64,000 nt of DNA from the NCBI RefSeq assembly GCF_009930815.1, contig NZ_CP022222.1, positions 558,001 through 622,000 on the forward strand, in the 5' to 3' direction. A model generated the notes under the pieces. That model searched no databases. It worked only from the letters and a program-made list of their open reading frames with translations, and had not been told where the DNA came from. Origin of the DNA: Bradyrhizobium sp. CCBAU 051011 (GTDB taxonomy: Bacteria > Pseudomonadota > Alphaproteobacteria > Rhizobiales > Xanthobacteraceae). The stretch's first letter is position 1. Each line of letters begins with the position of its first letter. Below are positions 26,872 through 36,989 of the stretch, piece after piece. A program made the translations under genes and the position numbers.

Positions 26872-27209
26872 TGAGCGCCAAAAAACTGCCCGCCCATGAA
26901 GTTGGAAGCGGCAATATCTTCGCTGATCTTGGTTTACCTAATGCAGAGGAGCACCAACTCAAGGCTGCACTGGTGGTGCAGTTGAAGCGACTGATCGCCG
27001 AACGTGGTCTCACCCAGGTCGCGGCGGCCAAGCTGGTAGGGATGAAACAGCCCGACCTCTCGAAGCTGCTGCGCGGCCAGTTCCGGCTGGTGTCCGTGGA
27101 AAAGCTGATGCGGATGCTCACCGCCTTCGATCAGGATGTGGAGATTACCTTGAAGCCGCATCGCAAACGCGGCACGGCCGGCCGGATCACCTTCATTCGG
27201 GCCGCGTAG
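26868..27209 (+). CDS. HigA-like XRE-family antitoxin
   Basis: The 113-residue protein has an N-terminal motif GSGNIFADLGLPNAEEHQLKAALV, typical of antitoxins paired with Gp49-like toxins. A helix-turn-helix follows (RGLTQVAAAKLVGMKQPDLSKLLRG), then VSVEKLMRMLTAFDQDVEITLKP. It should neutralise the upstream toxin and repress the operon through the palindrome at 26478. Translation is coupled to the toxin by an ATGA overlap. A convergent terminator lies 32 bases downstream. Confidence 0.9.
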   Translation: MMSAKKLPAHEVGSGNIFADLGLPNAEEHQLKAALVVQLKRLIAERGLTQVAAAKLVGMKQPDLSKLLRGQFRLVSVEKLMRMLTAFDQDVEITLKPHRKRGTAGRITFIRAA

Positions 27210-27240
27210 CCCAAACGAAGCTGAACGTAACAATCAACAA

Positions 27241-27266
27241 AAAAGGCCCGCTTGCGCGGGCCTTTT
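27241..27266. terminator. Bidirectional intrinsic terminator
   Basis: An 11-bp perfect stem (AAAAGGCCCGC and complement) encloses a TTGC loop, with A and T runs on both sides. It lies between the convergent higA-like and DUF992 genes and should stop transcription from both. Confidence 0.93.
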
Positions 27267-27282
27267 CCTTAACGTGTCATCC

Positions 27283-27798
27283 TCAACCGCGTCGGTGATG
27301 CCGGCGAGCGTGCCGGCGCGGGCCGTTGCCGTAGAACGGCTGCAGTTCGAGGCCGGCGATGCCGGCGGTGACGTTGAGTCCGGTCTGTCCCTGCAGGCTG
27401 ATCGGCTGCAGCGCGTAAGCGTTGGCGGGACCGCCGACCAGGAAGTTGCCGCCCCCGCCGATGCCGATCGATGCGTTGGCGCCGACGCCGCCATAGGAGC
27501 CAGCGAGTTCGCCGCGGCCGAGCCGGCTGGTCGGCGCATTGACGGCCCACTGCAACTGCGTCTGCTCGGTCACGCCGAGATCGAGACCGATGCGCTGCAC
27601 CTTGGCGATATAGGGTTCAGGCCGGCGGCCTTCGCTGCGGAACACGCATTCGAGGCTGGTCACCGAGCCGACGACAAAGCCGACATTCTGGCCGCCCTGG
27701 CATTGCAGGATGCCGGCGCGAACCGGCGGCGCCGCGTTGGCGCTTGCGATCGGCGCGATCAGTGCCGCCGTGGCGAGTGTCAGTGTCAGAAGTCGCAT
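27283..27798 (-). CDS. Exported DUF992 protein (paralogue)
   Basis: The 171-residue paralogue of the protein at 25738 shares the DUF992 pattern: signal peptide ending ASANA, VRAGILQCQGGQNVGFVVGSV, GRGELAGSYGGVGANASIGIGGGGNFLVGG and YALQPISLQGQTGLNVTAGIAGLEL. It has a basic C-terminal extension rich in Arg and His (PRRHARRHHRRG) that the other copy lacks. The function is unknown. The start at 27798 is set by the signal peptide. Confidence 0.82.
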   Translation of the reverse strand: MRLLTLTLATAALIAPIASANAAPPVRAGILQCQGGQNVGFVVGSVTSLECVFRSEGRRPEPYIAKVQRIGLDLGVTEQTQLQWAVNAPTSRLGRGELAGSYGGVGANASIGIGGGGNFLVGGPANAYALQPISLQGQTGLNVTAGIAGLELQPFYGNGPRRHARRHHRRG

Positions 27799-27983
27799 GT
27801 GTCCCAGTCTCCGCATCATGATGATGAACAAATTTAGCGGAGCGGACAGGATGGAAGCGCCGTGTCGAAAACATGGCGCTTCCTCAAGAAGCCGTCAAAA
27901 GCCGTCAAAACATTGCGCTTCAGTTTACACGCGATGTGATTTGACGGCCGTCTTTTTGACGCGATTGCTTTTTGCGAACCGGA

Positions 27984-28010
27984 CCCATCCCGCATCATGT
28001 GCGGAATGGG
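27984..28010 (-). terminator. Hairpin after the aminotransferase gene
   Basis: Arms CCCAT-C-CCGCA and TGCGG-A-ATGGG pair with one mismatch around a five-base loop. It lies 21 bases downstream of the aminotransferase stop; the minus strand then reads GCAAAAAGC rather than a T run, so it is a candidate terminator. Confidence 0.45.
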
Positions 28011-28031
28011 CCGGTGCGTGCGAAACGCCTG

Positions 28032-29300
<1,269 letters not shown>

Positions 29301-29424
29301 CTACGGCGCTCCGCGCTGCATCGCAAGAAGCTTGGCCGGAAACGGCCGAACTTTAGGGAACGTTAAAGCGGGCTCGGTACGGTCGGAGCAATACGGCGCA
29401 ATATTCGTAAAGTTCCGCGGTAAA

Positions 29425-30678
29425 ATGGCTCATATCTGGCAAGCGCTGCGGTCCGGCGAATGGCTGACGGCTTCGCGCGTGCGCGCCTATTGTCTGATCT
29501 TGCTCGCCTTCGCCGGCCTGGCCGTCGTCGGCTGGATCGCGTTGTCGCATGACCTGGTCGACCGTAACGGCAAGCCGATCGGGACCGACTTCTCAAGCTT
29601 CTACGCGGCCGGCACGCTGGCGCTGGAGGGACGAGCGGCGGACGCCTACAACATGGCCCTGCATCATGCCCGCGAGCAGCAATTGTTCGGGCCCGATACG
29701 CCGTTCTATAGCTGGCTCTACCCACCGAGCTTTTTTCTCGTGGCGGCGCCGCTGGCGCTTTTGCCGTACGCGCTGGCACTGGCCGCATGGCAGGGTCTTA
29801 CGTTCGCGTTCTATCTCGTGGTAATCGGCGCGATCCTGCGGCCGGCGCGGCAGCAGCACGGCGCGATCGACCGGCTGTGGCTGCCGGTGGCCGTCGCCTT
29901 CCCCGCCGTCTTCATCAATCTCGGCCATGGGCAGAACGGCTTTTTGAGCGCCGCCTTGCTGGGTGCGGCGCTGGTCGCGCTGCCGCAACGGCCGCTTGTC
30001 GCAGGCGTATTGTTTGGCCTTCTGTCGTACAAGCCGCAATTCGCGCTCGTAATTCCCATCGCGCTGGTCGCCGGCGGACAATGGCGCACGTTTTTTTCCG
30101 CAGGCGTCACCGTGATCGTCCTCGCCGGCGCATCCGCAGCCTTGTTCGGGGTGGATGCCTGGACGGCGTTCTTCGCTTCCACCGAGATCTCGCGCAAGGT
30201 GCTGCTGGAAGAAGGCAATGTCGGCTTCGAGAAACTGCAGAGCACGTTTGCCGCGATCAGGCTGTGGGGCGGCGGCGTGACGCCCGCCTATATGGCGCAA
30301 ACAGCGGTGTCCGTGCTCACGATCACCGCCACCGCGTGGATCTGGTATACTAGCCGCGATCACGCCATCAAGGCGGCGCTTCTGATTGCCGCCACCGCAC
30401 TCGCCTCCCCGCACGTCCTCGACTATGACCTGATGCTGCTCGCGCCGGCGCTCGCCTTCTTCGTCGCGGCGAGAGCCGATGCGCGCTTCGGCGACTATGA
30501 GATCAGCCTGCTCGCGTTTGTCTGGATCGCGCCGCTGCTGTCGCGCAGCATCGCCGGCGTCAGCTACATACCCCTGGGCCTGTTCGCGGAGCTGGCTTTC
30601 TGTGCACTGGTATTGCGGCGCGCGGCCCTCGATCGCGCCAGCCATGAGCTTGGCGCGCCCCGCGTCGCGCAAGCGTGA
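29425..30678 (+). CDS. GT87-like (DUF2029) membrane glycosyltransferase
   Basis: The roughly 417-residue integral membrane protein has about ten hydrophobic segments. Features of the DUF2029/GT87 family are the acidic loop GTDFSSFYAAGTLALEGRAADAYN after the first span, with FYSWLYPPSFFLVAAPLALL, and GHGQNGFLSAALLGAAL. Also present are LLSYKPQFALVIPIAL and SPHVLDYDLMLLAPALAF. Family members transfer mannose or similar sugars from polyprenyl carriers; the acceptor here is unknown. The start at 29425 removes a non-coding-looking 31-codon extension. It is a single gene, divergent from the aminotransferase. Confidence 0.82.
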   Translation: MAHIWQALRSGEWLTASRVRAYCLILLAFAGLAVVGWIALSHDLVDRNGKPIGTDFSSFYAAGTLALEGRAADAYNMALHHAREQQLFGPDTPFYSWLYPPSFFLVAAPLALLPYALALAAWQGLTFAFYLVVIGAILRPARQQHGAIDRLWLPVAVAFPAVFINLGHGQNGFLSAALLGAALVALPQRPLVAGVLFGLLSYKPQFALVIPIALVAGGQWRTFFSAGVTVIVLAGASAALFGVDAWTAFFASTEISRKVLLEEGNVGFEKLQSTFAAIRLWGGGVTPAYMAQTAVSVLTITATAWIWYTSRDHAIKAALLIAATALASPHVLDYDLMLLAPALAFFVAARADARFGDYEISLLAFVWIAPLLSRSIAGVSYIPLGLFAELAFCALVLRRAALDRASHELGAPRVAQA

Positions 30679-30879
30679 TCTTTGTTGTTCCGCCGTGTTG
30701 GTGAAACATTCTGCGCGCGTGCAGTGCGGTAGAGGTTTTCGACTTTTTCCATTCCCCGGGACTTGCGACACCGTGATATCGGCATCATTGTTTGGCCGCG
30801 TTGCGCGTGCGAACCGCTGATGGCGCGGGCGCGCAACTGTTGCGTGCGTGCTTTCTCGATCGGGGTGAAATCCAGGACG

Positions 30880-31533
30880 ATGTACAAGCTCTATTCGATG
30901 CAGCGATCCGGCAACAGCTACAAGGTCCGCCTTGCACTGGCGCTGCTTAATGCGCCGTATGAGGCCATCGAAGTCGACATTCTCCGCGGCGAAAGCCGCA
31001 CGCCGGATTTTCTGGAGAAGAATCCGAGCGGACAGGTGCCGCTGCTGGAAGTCGCCGAGGGCCGCTATCTCGCCGAGTCCAACGCCATCCTCTGGTATGT
31101 CTGCGGCGGCACCTCGCTGGCGCCGGAGTCGCGGGTCGAGCGCGCCGAAGCGCTGCAATGGATGTTCTTCGAGCAGCACGCGCTGGAGCCCAATATCGGC
31201 GCCGCCTATTTCTGGCTGTCGTTGGTCAAGGGCGGCCGCGACCTGCAGACGCATGCGCTGGAGGACTGGATGGAGCGCGGCTATGCAGCGCTCCAGGTGA
31301 TGGAAAACCACCTCAAGACCCGCGCCTATTTCGCCGCAGGGCAGCTCACGGTCGCCGATATCGCGCTGTACGGCTACACCCATGTCGCCGACCGCTGCGA
31401 CTACGACCTCGCCACCTTCCCCGCCATCCGCGCCTGGCTGCGGCGGGTCGAACAGACCCCGGGCTTCGTCACTATGGACTGGCGGCCACAGACCGAGGTC
31501 GACGACCAGGCCGGCATCGTCGCCGGCGCATAG
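30880..31533 (+). CDS. Glutathione S-transferase family protein
   Basis: The 217-residue protein has the GST layout. A thioredoxin-like domain (MYKLYSMQRSGNSYKVRLAL) contains GQVPLLEVAEGRYLAESNAILWY, whose VPLL and ESN segments bind glutathione. A helical domain has the N-capping box (GQLTVADIALYGY). It is distinct from the GST at 12137, which carries a different N-terminus. The start at 30880 is set by family alignment; upstream residues of the open frame are not conserved in type. The substrate is unknown. Confidence 0.87.
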   Translation: MYKLYSMQRSGNSYKVRLALALLNAPYEAIEVDILRGESRTPDFLEKNPSGQVPLLEVAEGRYLAESNAILWYVCGGTSLAPESRVERAEALQWMFFEQHALEPNIGAAYFWLSLVKGGRDLQTHALEDWMERGYAALQVMENHLKTRAYFAAGQLTVADIALYGYTHVADRCDYDLATFPAIRAWLRRVEQTPGFVTMDWRPQTEVDDQAGIVAGA

Positions 31534-31716
31534 CCTGCGAGCTTCCTCACTTTCGCGCGAGCAGGCGGCCAAAAAGTTAACAATAGCGGGTATAAGTTAA
31601 CCTTTGCCGCTATTCCGCCATTTTCAGCGACCGACCGCCGCATTGTTGCCGGTGATCATTGCAAAGTTTTCCTGACGTCGCGGGTGATTCGCCCCGCACT
31701 ACAAGGATTTTGACCA

Positions 31717-31893
31717 ATGATTCGGTCGCCCGGCTCGGTCGGCTTCGAAAGCCGCCGTACGCCCGTTGCTTCTTCCCGATTGACGAACGCGATCGCCACC
31801 TCGCTCGCGATCGGCACGCTGTCGCTGTGCTTCGTGGTGGCGCTGACCATCCTGTCGATCAAGGCCTCGATGGCGCTGCCGTTTGCCGGATAG
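31717..31893 (+). CDS. 58-residue single-span membrane protein
   Basis: The frame encodes MIRSPGSVGFESRRTPVASS, then a hydrophobic segment ATSLAIGTLSLCFVVALTIL and a short SIKASMALPFAG end. It has AAGGA upstream at workable spacing. One transmembrane helix with a basic N-terminus suggests an N-in small inner-membrane protein. I do not recognise a family. Confidence 0.6.
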   Translation: MIRSPGSVGFESRRTPVASSRLTNAIATSLAIGTLSLCFVVALTILSIKASMALPFAG

Positions 31894-31962
31894 CTGTTAA
31901 GCTTTTTTTGTTTGCATCATTTGCATCATTAGCGAACCCGCGATGATCGGCATCGCGATTGG

Positions 31963-33129
31963 ATGCGCATGAAGACACCTGTCGGCCTTGTCACCGTCGC
32001 GCTGACGGTAGCGATCCTGCTTGCGGTCTCGTTCCTGATCGCCACCGGCACGCGCGGCCAGGAGCAAGCGTTCGGTTCCTCGGCCGGCGAACTCGAGGTG
32101 CGGACCGTCGCCAGGGGCCTCGTCAATCCCTGGGCGCTGGCGTTCCTGCCGGATGGGAAGATGCTGGTGACCGAGCGCCCCGGCCGCATGCGCCTCGTCA
32201 GCGCCGAAGGACAAATCTCGCCACCGCTCAAGGGTGTGCCCGAGGTATGGGCCTCCGGTCAGGGCGGCCTGCACGATGTCGTCACCGACAAATCCTTTGC
32301 GCAGAACAAGACCATCTATTTCTGTTACGCCGAACGGACCGAGGGCGGCGGACGCACCACGGCCGCCCGCGCGAAACTGAACGACGCCAACGGCCGCCTC
32401 GACGAGGTCAAGATCATCTTCCGCCAGCAGGGGCCGCTGTCGTCAGGCAATCACTATGGCTGCCGCATCGCGCAGGCCGATGACGGCAATCTGTTCGTGG
32501 CGCTCGGCGATCACTTCACCTATCGCGACCAGGCGCAAAGCCTCGGCAATCACCTCGGCAAGATCGTCCGGATCGCGCCCGATGGTTCGGTGCCATCGGG
32601 CAATCCGTTTGCCGGCCGCGCCGATGCCAAGCCGGAAATCTGGAGTTACGGGCACCGCAACGTGCAGGCGCTTGCGATCAATCCGGCGACCGGCGAGCCC
32701 TGGGAAATCGAGCACGGCCCGCGCGGCGGCGACGAAGTCAATGTCGCCGGCAAAGGCAAGAATTACGGCTGGCCGGTGATCGGCCACGGCATCGATTATT
32801 CCGGCGCGAAGATTCACAACGCAACGAGCAAGGACGGCATGGAGCAGCCGCTCAAATACTGGGTGCCGTCGATCGCGCCGTCAGGCATGGCCTTCTACAC
32901 CGGAAACCTGTTTCCGAAATGGAACGGCAGCCTGTTCCTGGGCGCGCTGCGCGGCGCCATGCTGGTGCGGTTGACGTTGAACGGCAATGCCGTGACGTCG
33001 GAAGAACGCCTTTTGCAGAACCTGCACGAGCGTATCCGCGATGTCCGCCAGGGGCCGGACGGCGCGCTGTGGCTTTTGACCGACAGTTCGGCAGGTCGAA
33101 TATTGCGGGTGACGCCGGCCGCCAAATGA
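31963..33129 (+). CDS. PQQ-type aldose sugar dehydrogenase (YliI-like)
   Basis: The 388-residue protein has an N-terminal hydrophobic signal or anchor (LTVAILLAVSFLIATGTRG) and a six-bladed propeller of the soluble glucose/sorbosone dehydrogenase family. Typical blocks are GLVNPWALAFLPDGKMLVTERPGRM, GQGGLHDVVTD, GRIAQADDGNLFVALGDH (with GC at its start), WSYGHRNVQALAINPATGEPWEIEHGPRGGDE and GKNYGWPVIGHG. These enzymes oxidise sugars in the periplasm with PQQ. No PQQ synthesis gene is nearby, so the cofactor must come from elsewhere or be exogenous. It is monocistronic. Confidence 0.88.
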   Translation: MRMKTPVGLVTVALTVAILLAVSFLIATGTRGQEQAFGSSAGELEVRTVARGLVNPWALAFLPDGKMLVTERPGRMRLVSAEGQISPPLKGVPEVWASGQGGLHDVVTDKSFAQNKTIYFCYAERTEGGGRTTAARAKLNDANGRLDEVKIIFRQQGPLSSGNHYGCRIAQADDGNLFVALGDHFTYRDQAQSLGNHLGKIVRIAPDGSVPSGNPFAGRADAKPEIWSYGHRNVQALAINPATGEPWEIEHGPRGGDEVNVAGKGKNYGWPVIGHGIDYSGAKIHNATSKDGMEQPLKYWVPSIAPSGMAFYTGNLFPKWNGSLFLGALRGAMLVRLTLNGNAVTSEERLLQNLHERIRDVRQGPDGALWLLTDSSAGRILRVTPAAK

Positions 33130-33169
33130 TTGTGCGTACTGCCGACATTGATAGCGCAAGGCGCTGGCC

Positions 33170-34455
33170 TCACTTCAGCTTGCCGCTCGACAGATCCATG
33201 ATCATGCGCGTGGTCAGGTACAGGCGCGGCACGATGGTGTCGACCTTCACATACTCGGCATCGTTGGAGTGCGCGCCGTAGCTCGACAGGCCCATGCCTT
33301 CGACCACCGCCCCCTTCGCCTTGAGGCCGGCAAACGCCGCATCGGTGCCGCCGCCCGTAGCCTTCTCGGCCACGTTGAGCGACATGCCCAGTTCCCGATA
33401 GATCGTCTTGCCGTGATCGGTGACGCGGCGCGAGGCGTCGGTGGCCTCAAGCGGCGGCCGGCGCACCTCGAATTTCAGCTCCACCTTGGAGTCGGGCAGC
33501 AGCTTCGTCTTGATCTTGTCGCGCAGCGCCTTCTCGAGCCCGTCGAAATCCGCCACCTTGAGCGCGCGCGCATCGGCCTGTGCCGCGGCTTCGGCCGGAA
33601 TCACATTGCGGTTGGTACCGGCCTTGGCAACGGTCCAGTTCAGCTTCAGGCCCTGCTCGCGCTTGGACAAATCCTTCAGCTGCAAGAGCTGGTGCGAAAG
33701 CTCGTACAACGCATTCACGCCGTCTTCAGGCCGGGCGCCCGCATGCGATGCCTTGCCCTGCACCGTGAGATAGGCTGAGCCGATGCCGCTGGTGGCGAGG
33801 CGCAGCGCGCCGTCGGTGCCGCCGCCCTCAAACGAGAACACGGCATCCTGCTCGGCGGCGAGGCGCGTGATGGTGCTGCGCCAGCCGGGCGAGCTGATCT
33901 CCTCGTCGCCATTGATCAGCACCGAGAGCTCGCCGTACTCCCTGAAGTTCAGCTTCTGCAGCATGGCCACCGCGTGGATGATGATGGCGATGCCCTGCTT
34001 GTCGTCGGCAATGCCGAGGCCATAGGCCTTGTCGCCGTCGATGCGGAACGGCTGATCCTTCAGCATGCCCTTGAGGTATACCGTATCCATGTGCGCGATC
34101 AGCATGACCTTCGCGCGGCCCGTGCCCTTGAAGACGGCGTCACGGCCGGGCCCACCTTCTCGGGTGTGTCGTCGAGGCGGTAGATGTCGCTGGGCTGCAG
34201 GATTTCCACGGCGCCGCCGAGCTGCTTGAGCTGGCCGGCAATGCGCTCGGCGATGCGGTTCAAGCCCTCGATGTCCCCGCTGCCGGATTCGATCTGCACG
34301 AGGTCGCGCAGCGTATCGAGCAGGGGCTGCTGCTCCTTTTGCGCCAGCGCATGGACATCGGCCACCGGCGCGGCGTGCGCCACGGCGGCAAATGCCAGCG
34401 CGAGTGATGCGATCAATGGACGAACAAAGGACAAGGCAGCGTGCGGTCGGGGCAT
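33170..34455 (-). pseudogene. M20-family metallopeptidase (CPG2-like), frameshifted
   Basis: Two overlapping frames together make one exported glutamate-carboxypeptidase-like protein. The upstream part (34455-34099) has a signal peptide and DLVQIESGSGDIEGLNRIAERI. The downstream part (ending at 33170) has the metal ligands in LIAHMDTVY and GLGIADDKQG, the catalytic Glu pair in INGDEEISSPG, and the dimerisation domain with VQGKASHAGARPEDG. Around 34136-34142 a single G is missing from a GACGGCC-like run, so the reading frame shifts between PAVT and AVFKGTGRAKVML. Both halves are otherwise well preserved, so the loss is recent or a sequencing error. Confidence 0.8.
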
Positions 34456-34574
34456 GGCGCGGCGGTCCGTGAGGCTGGAAGAAGGAAGGTGATAATGTAG
34501 CACTGAAGCATCGTGGCGGGCAGGCTACAACCCCGGTTCGACAGCCTTGTTCCGAATATTCAACAAAAGAGCCC

Positions 34575-34928
34575 TCAGGACCATTTGTGAAAAATCAGAA
34601 ACGCACCAGCGGCGATGAAGAGAAAGCCGAGCGCGTGATTCCACCCCAGCGGCTCCTTTAGGTAGAGCACCGAGAAGGCGGCGAACACCACCAGTGTGAT
34701 CACCTCCTGGATGGTCTTGAGCTGGGCTGCCGAATACACCGCGCTGCCCCAGCGGTTGGCCGGCACCGCCAGCCAGTATTCGACGAAGGCGATCCCCCAG
34801 CTCGCCAGCACGACCGTCGGCAGCGCGCTTCCCTTGAACTTCAGATGGCCATACCAGGCGAAGGTCATGAAGACATTGGAGGCGAACAGCATCAGGACCG
34901 GCAGCAGCGTGGGCGAAACAGTAGGCAT
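34575..34928 (-). CDS. DUF486 small membrane protein
   Basis: The 117-residue protein has four predicted spans and the DUF486 pattern: SNVFMTFAWYGHLKFKGS, LASWGIAFVEYWLAVPANRWGS, AAQLKTIQEVITLVVFAAFSVLYLKEPLGWNHALGF. The family resembles half-size drug/metabolite transporters; transport is unproven. The start at 34928 has AAGGGAAATCA upstream. It is divergent from the PAS protein gene. Confidence 0.85.
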   Translation of the reverse strand: MPTVSPTLLPVLMLFASNVFMTFAWYGHLKFKGSALPTVVLASWGIAFVEYWLAVPANRWGSAVYSAAQLKTIQEVITLVVFAAFSVLYLKEPLGWNHALGFLFIAAGAFLIFHKWS

Positions 34929-35128
34929 TGATTTCCCTTCTTGAAAAATGTCGCGCGCTAATCGTCGGGTGTGGTACCCGTTCCCTGGATCGATATCATT
35001 TGATTTCAAAAATACGAAAACTCTACGCATTCCTGCAGCTCTCTCTTAGGACTGGCGGCAGAAAGGCGTGCACAATCGCAACAATCAGGCATGCTTGCGT
35101 CGTATTCCCGGCAAGTGACGAGAACGGC

Positions 35129-35941
35129 ATGCAGTTAAACTGGCGCGCAATCTCCGGTCCGGCTCTTACAACGGCGACGGCGTTGATCGCCCTCCTCGTC
35201 GACCGGCATTTCGTTCCGGTCCCCAATCCCGCGCCGCTGTTCGTCTGCATCGTCGCCCTTGCCGCTTCCATCAGTGGCATCGCCTCCGGCATGGCCAGTG
35301 CCGTCATCGCCGTGGCGTCTTCCGCGCTGTTCTTTCTCAACCACCGCACCACCCCCGGTTACGACATGTCGGATCTGGCGCGCATGCTGCTGCTGGCCGT
35401 GACCGCCGGCGGCACCGCGCTGATCACCGGGCTGCTCAGGCAGAAATGGGTCGACGCTTTCGCGTGGGAGAAGAAGCATCATGCCACCGCGGAACGTCTG
35501 TCGGCCGCGCTCGACCAGGTTGATATCGGCATTGTGCTGCTCGATTCCGACACCCGCGCCGAATTCATCAACCGCGCCTTCCGCGATTACTTCAAGCTGT
35601 CCGACGCGCAGGCCGACAGCAAGCCGCCGTTCATTGCGCTGATGTATCACGGCCGCGACACCGGTGCGTGGCAACTGCCCGAGGACGAACTCAGCGCCTT
35701 CATCGCCAAGCGCACCGAGATGATCCGCACCGGCGATTCCACGCCGATCAACATCGAACTCGTGGATGGAGAGGTGCTGCGCTTCACCTGCACCGCACTA
35801 CCCGATGGCGGACGCATGCTGAGCTACACGCCGATCACCGACCTCGTCCGCCACACCGACGATCCCGGCAGCGCGGAGTACTATCGCGCCTTGCGCGGCA
35901 GCCACCGCAGCCTCGCCCGGCACCTCGGCGCGGCGGAGTAG
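35129..35941 (+). CDS. Membrane-anchored PAS-domain protein
   Basis: The roughly 270-residue protein has three or four N-terminal hydrophobic segments (from PALTTATALIALLVD to MLLLAVTAGGTALITGLL) and then a PAS domain. The PAS part begins ALDQVDIGIVLLDSDTRAEFINRAFRDYF and ends near MLSYTPITDLV. There is no kinase, GGDEF or HTH output domain. It is therefore a sensor-only protein that must act through a partner not adjacent here. The start at 35129 is chosen because the upstream 67 codons of the open frame are unrelated to coding sequence. Confidence 0.7.
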   Translation: MQLNWRAISGPALTTATALIALLVDRHFVPVPNPAPLFVCIVALAASISGIASGMASAVIAVASSALFFLNHRTTPGYDMSDLARMLLLAVTAGGTALITGLLRQKWVDAFAWEKKHHATAERLSAALDQVDIGIVLLDSDTRAEFINRAFRDYFKLSDAQADSKPPFIALMYHGRDTGAWQLPEDELSAFIAKRTEMIRTGDSTPINIELVDGEVLRFTCTALPDGGRMLSYTPITDLVRHTDDPGSAEYYRALRGSHRSLARHLGAAE

Positions 35942-35981
35942 CGGCGAAGATAGCCTACAGGGCCGATGACTCTCTTTCAAA

Positions 35982-36032
35982 CCTCTCCCCGCCTGCGGGG
36001 AGAGGTCGACCCGCTCTTGCGCGGCGGGTGAG
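35982..36032. repeat. Left part of family A repeat, split by IS110
   Basis: This part contains the CCTCTCCCCGC/GCGGGGAGAGG stem and a GCGGCGGGTGAG end. Its missing continuation starts at 37183, after the IS110 element. The two parts join exactly into the arrangement seen in the intact copy at 40661-40792. Confidence 0.85.
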
Positions 36033-36047
36033 CGACTATCTGGTTTG

Positions 36048-36989
36048 TCAAGTTGCATTGGCATACGCGGTTCGCGCGTCGCGAGCTTTTGCGTTGAGCC
36101 TGACGAGGAGCTTGCGGGCAAGGGCAATGCGAACGACCATTTTCTCCTTGCCGGCCTTGAGCAGCCTGTCGCGGAACTCGGCAAGGCTTTTGTCGTAGCG
36201 GGCGGCGATGGCCGCGACGAGGAAGAGGATCGAGCGGACGCCGGCGCGACCACCGCGGGTGGGTCGCTTGCCCTTTCGCTTACCGCTGTCATTGGCGATC
36301 GGGGCAAGGCCGGCAAGCTTGGCAATGGCTTTGTTGGAGAGCGTGCCAATTTCCGGTAGTTCGGCATGAAGGCGCGCAACGGTCCGCCCGGCGACGCCCT
36401 TCATCTCGCGCCAGGTCTCGGCGAGCTTTGCCCACAGCGGATCGTCATCGATCATGGAGGCGATTTCCCCCTCGAGCGAGCGGGATTGGCGCTTGAGCAG
36501 GGCGATCACTTCGTCGAGGCTGGCCAGCATCTCGGGGTTATCGAGCAGGCTTGCGCGACGCTGCTTCTGCACGGTGAGATCGTCGGTGACCTGCCGGAGC
36601 CTTGCCACAAGCGCCTTCAGGCGCTGCTGGGCTTGGCTTGGCAAGGGGGTCGGAGCCAGGTTCTTGGCATGGGCGAAGCGGGCAATGACGGAGGAATCGA
36701 TCCGGTCGGTCTTTTCCAGAATGCCCATCGCCTCGGCGTAGCGGCGGACGTTGCGTGGATTGGTCAGCGCGCAGCTGATGCCTTTTTCCCACAGCTCGAC
36801 GAATGCCCGTCGCTCGTACCCGCCACTGGCCTCCATCACCACCAGCGTGACGGCATGTTCACGGCAGAACGCGGCCAGTTCCGCAATGCCTGCCGTATCG
36901 TTATTGAAGCTCGCAAGCCGATGCCCGGGCTCGATGCAGACATCGAGCTTGGCTTTCGAAACGTCCACTCCACAAATTGTGTTCTTCAC
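36048..36989 (-). CDS. IS110-family DEDD recombinase (transposase)
   Basis: The 313-residue recombinase has the N-terminal RuvC-like DEDD domain: GVDVSKAKLDVCIEPG (first Asp, residue 9), VVMEASGGYER (Glu) and EKTDRIDSSVIARF (Asp pair). A long helical region follows, and then the C-terminal Tnp domain with MKGVAGRTVARLHAELPEIGTLS and KGKRPTRGGRAGVRSILFLVA, where the catalytic serine is expected. All key blocks are present, so the gene looks intact. The start is GTG at 36989 with CAGG upstream. It works with the RNA encoded at 36990-37182 and leaves no inverted repeats. Confidence 0.93.
   Translation of the reverse strand: MKNTICGVDVSKAKLDVCIEPGHRLASFNNDTAGIAELAAFCREHAVTLVVMEASGGYERRAFVELWEKGISCALTNPRNVRRYAEAMGILEKTDRIDSSVIARFAHAKNLAPTPLPSQAQQRLKALVARLRQVTDDLTVQKQRRASLLDNPEMLASLDEVIALLKRQSRSLEGEIASMIDDDPLWAKLAETWREMKGVAGRTVARLHAELPEIGTLSNKAIAKLAGLAPIANDSGKRKGKRPTRGGRAGVRSILFLVAAIAARYDKSLAEFRDRLLKAGKEKMVVRIALARKLLVRLNAKARDARTAYANAT

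Noticed and set aside
27895..27913. Tandem AAGCCGTCAAA copies upstream of the DUF992 gene
   Set aside because: Only two short copies; no gene or regulator context supports a function.
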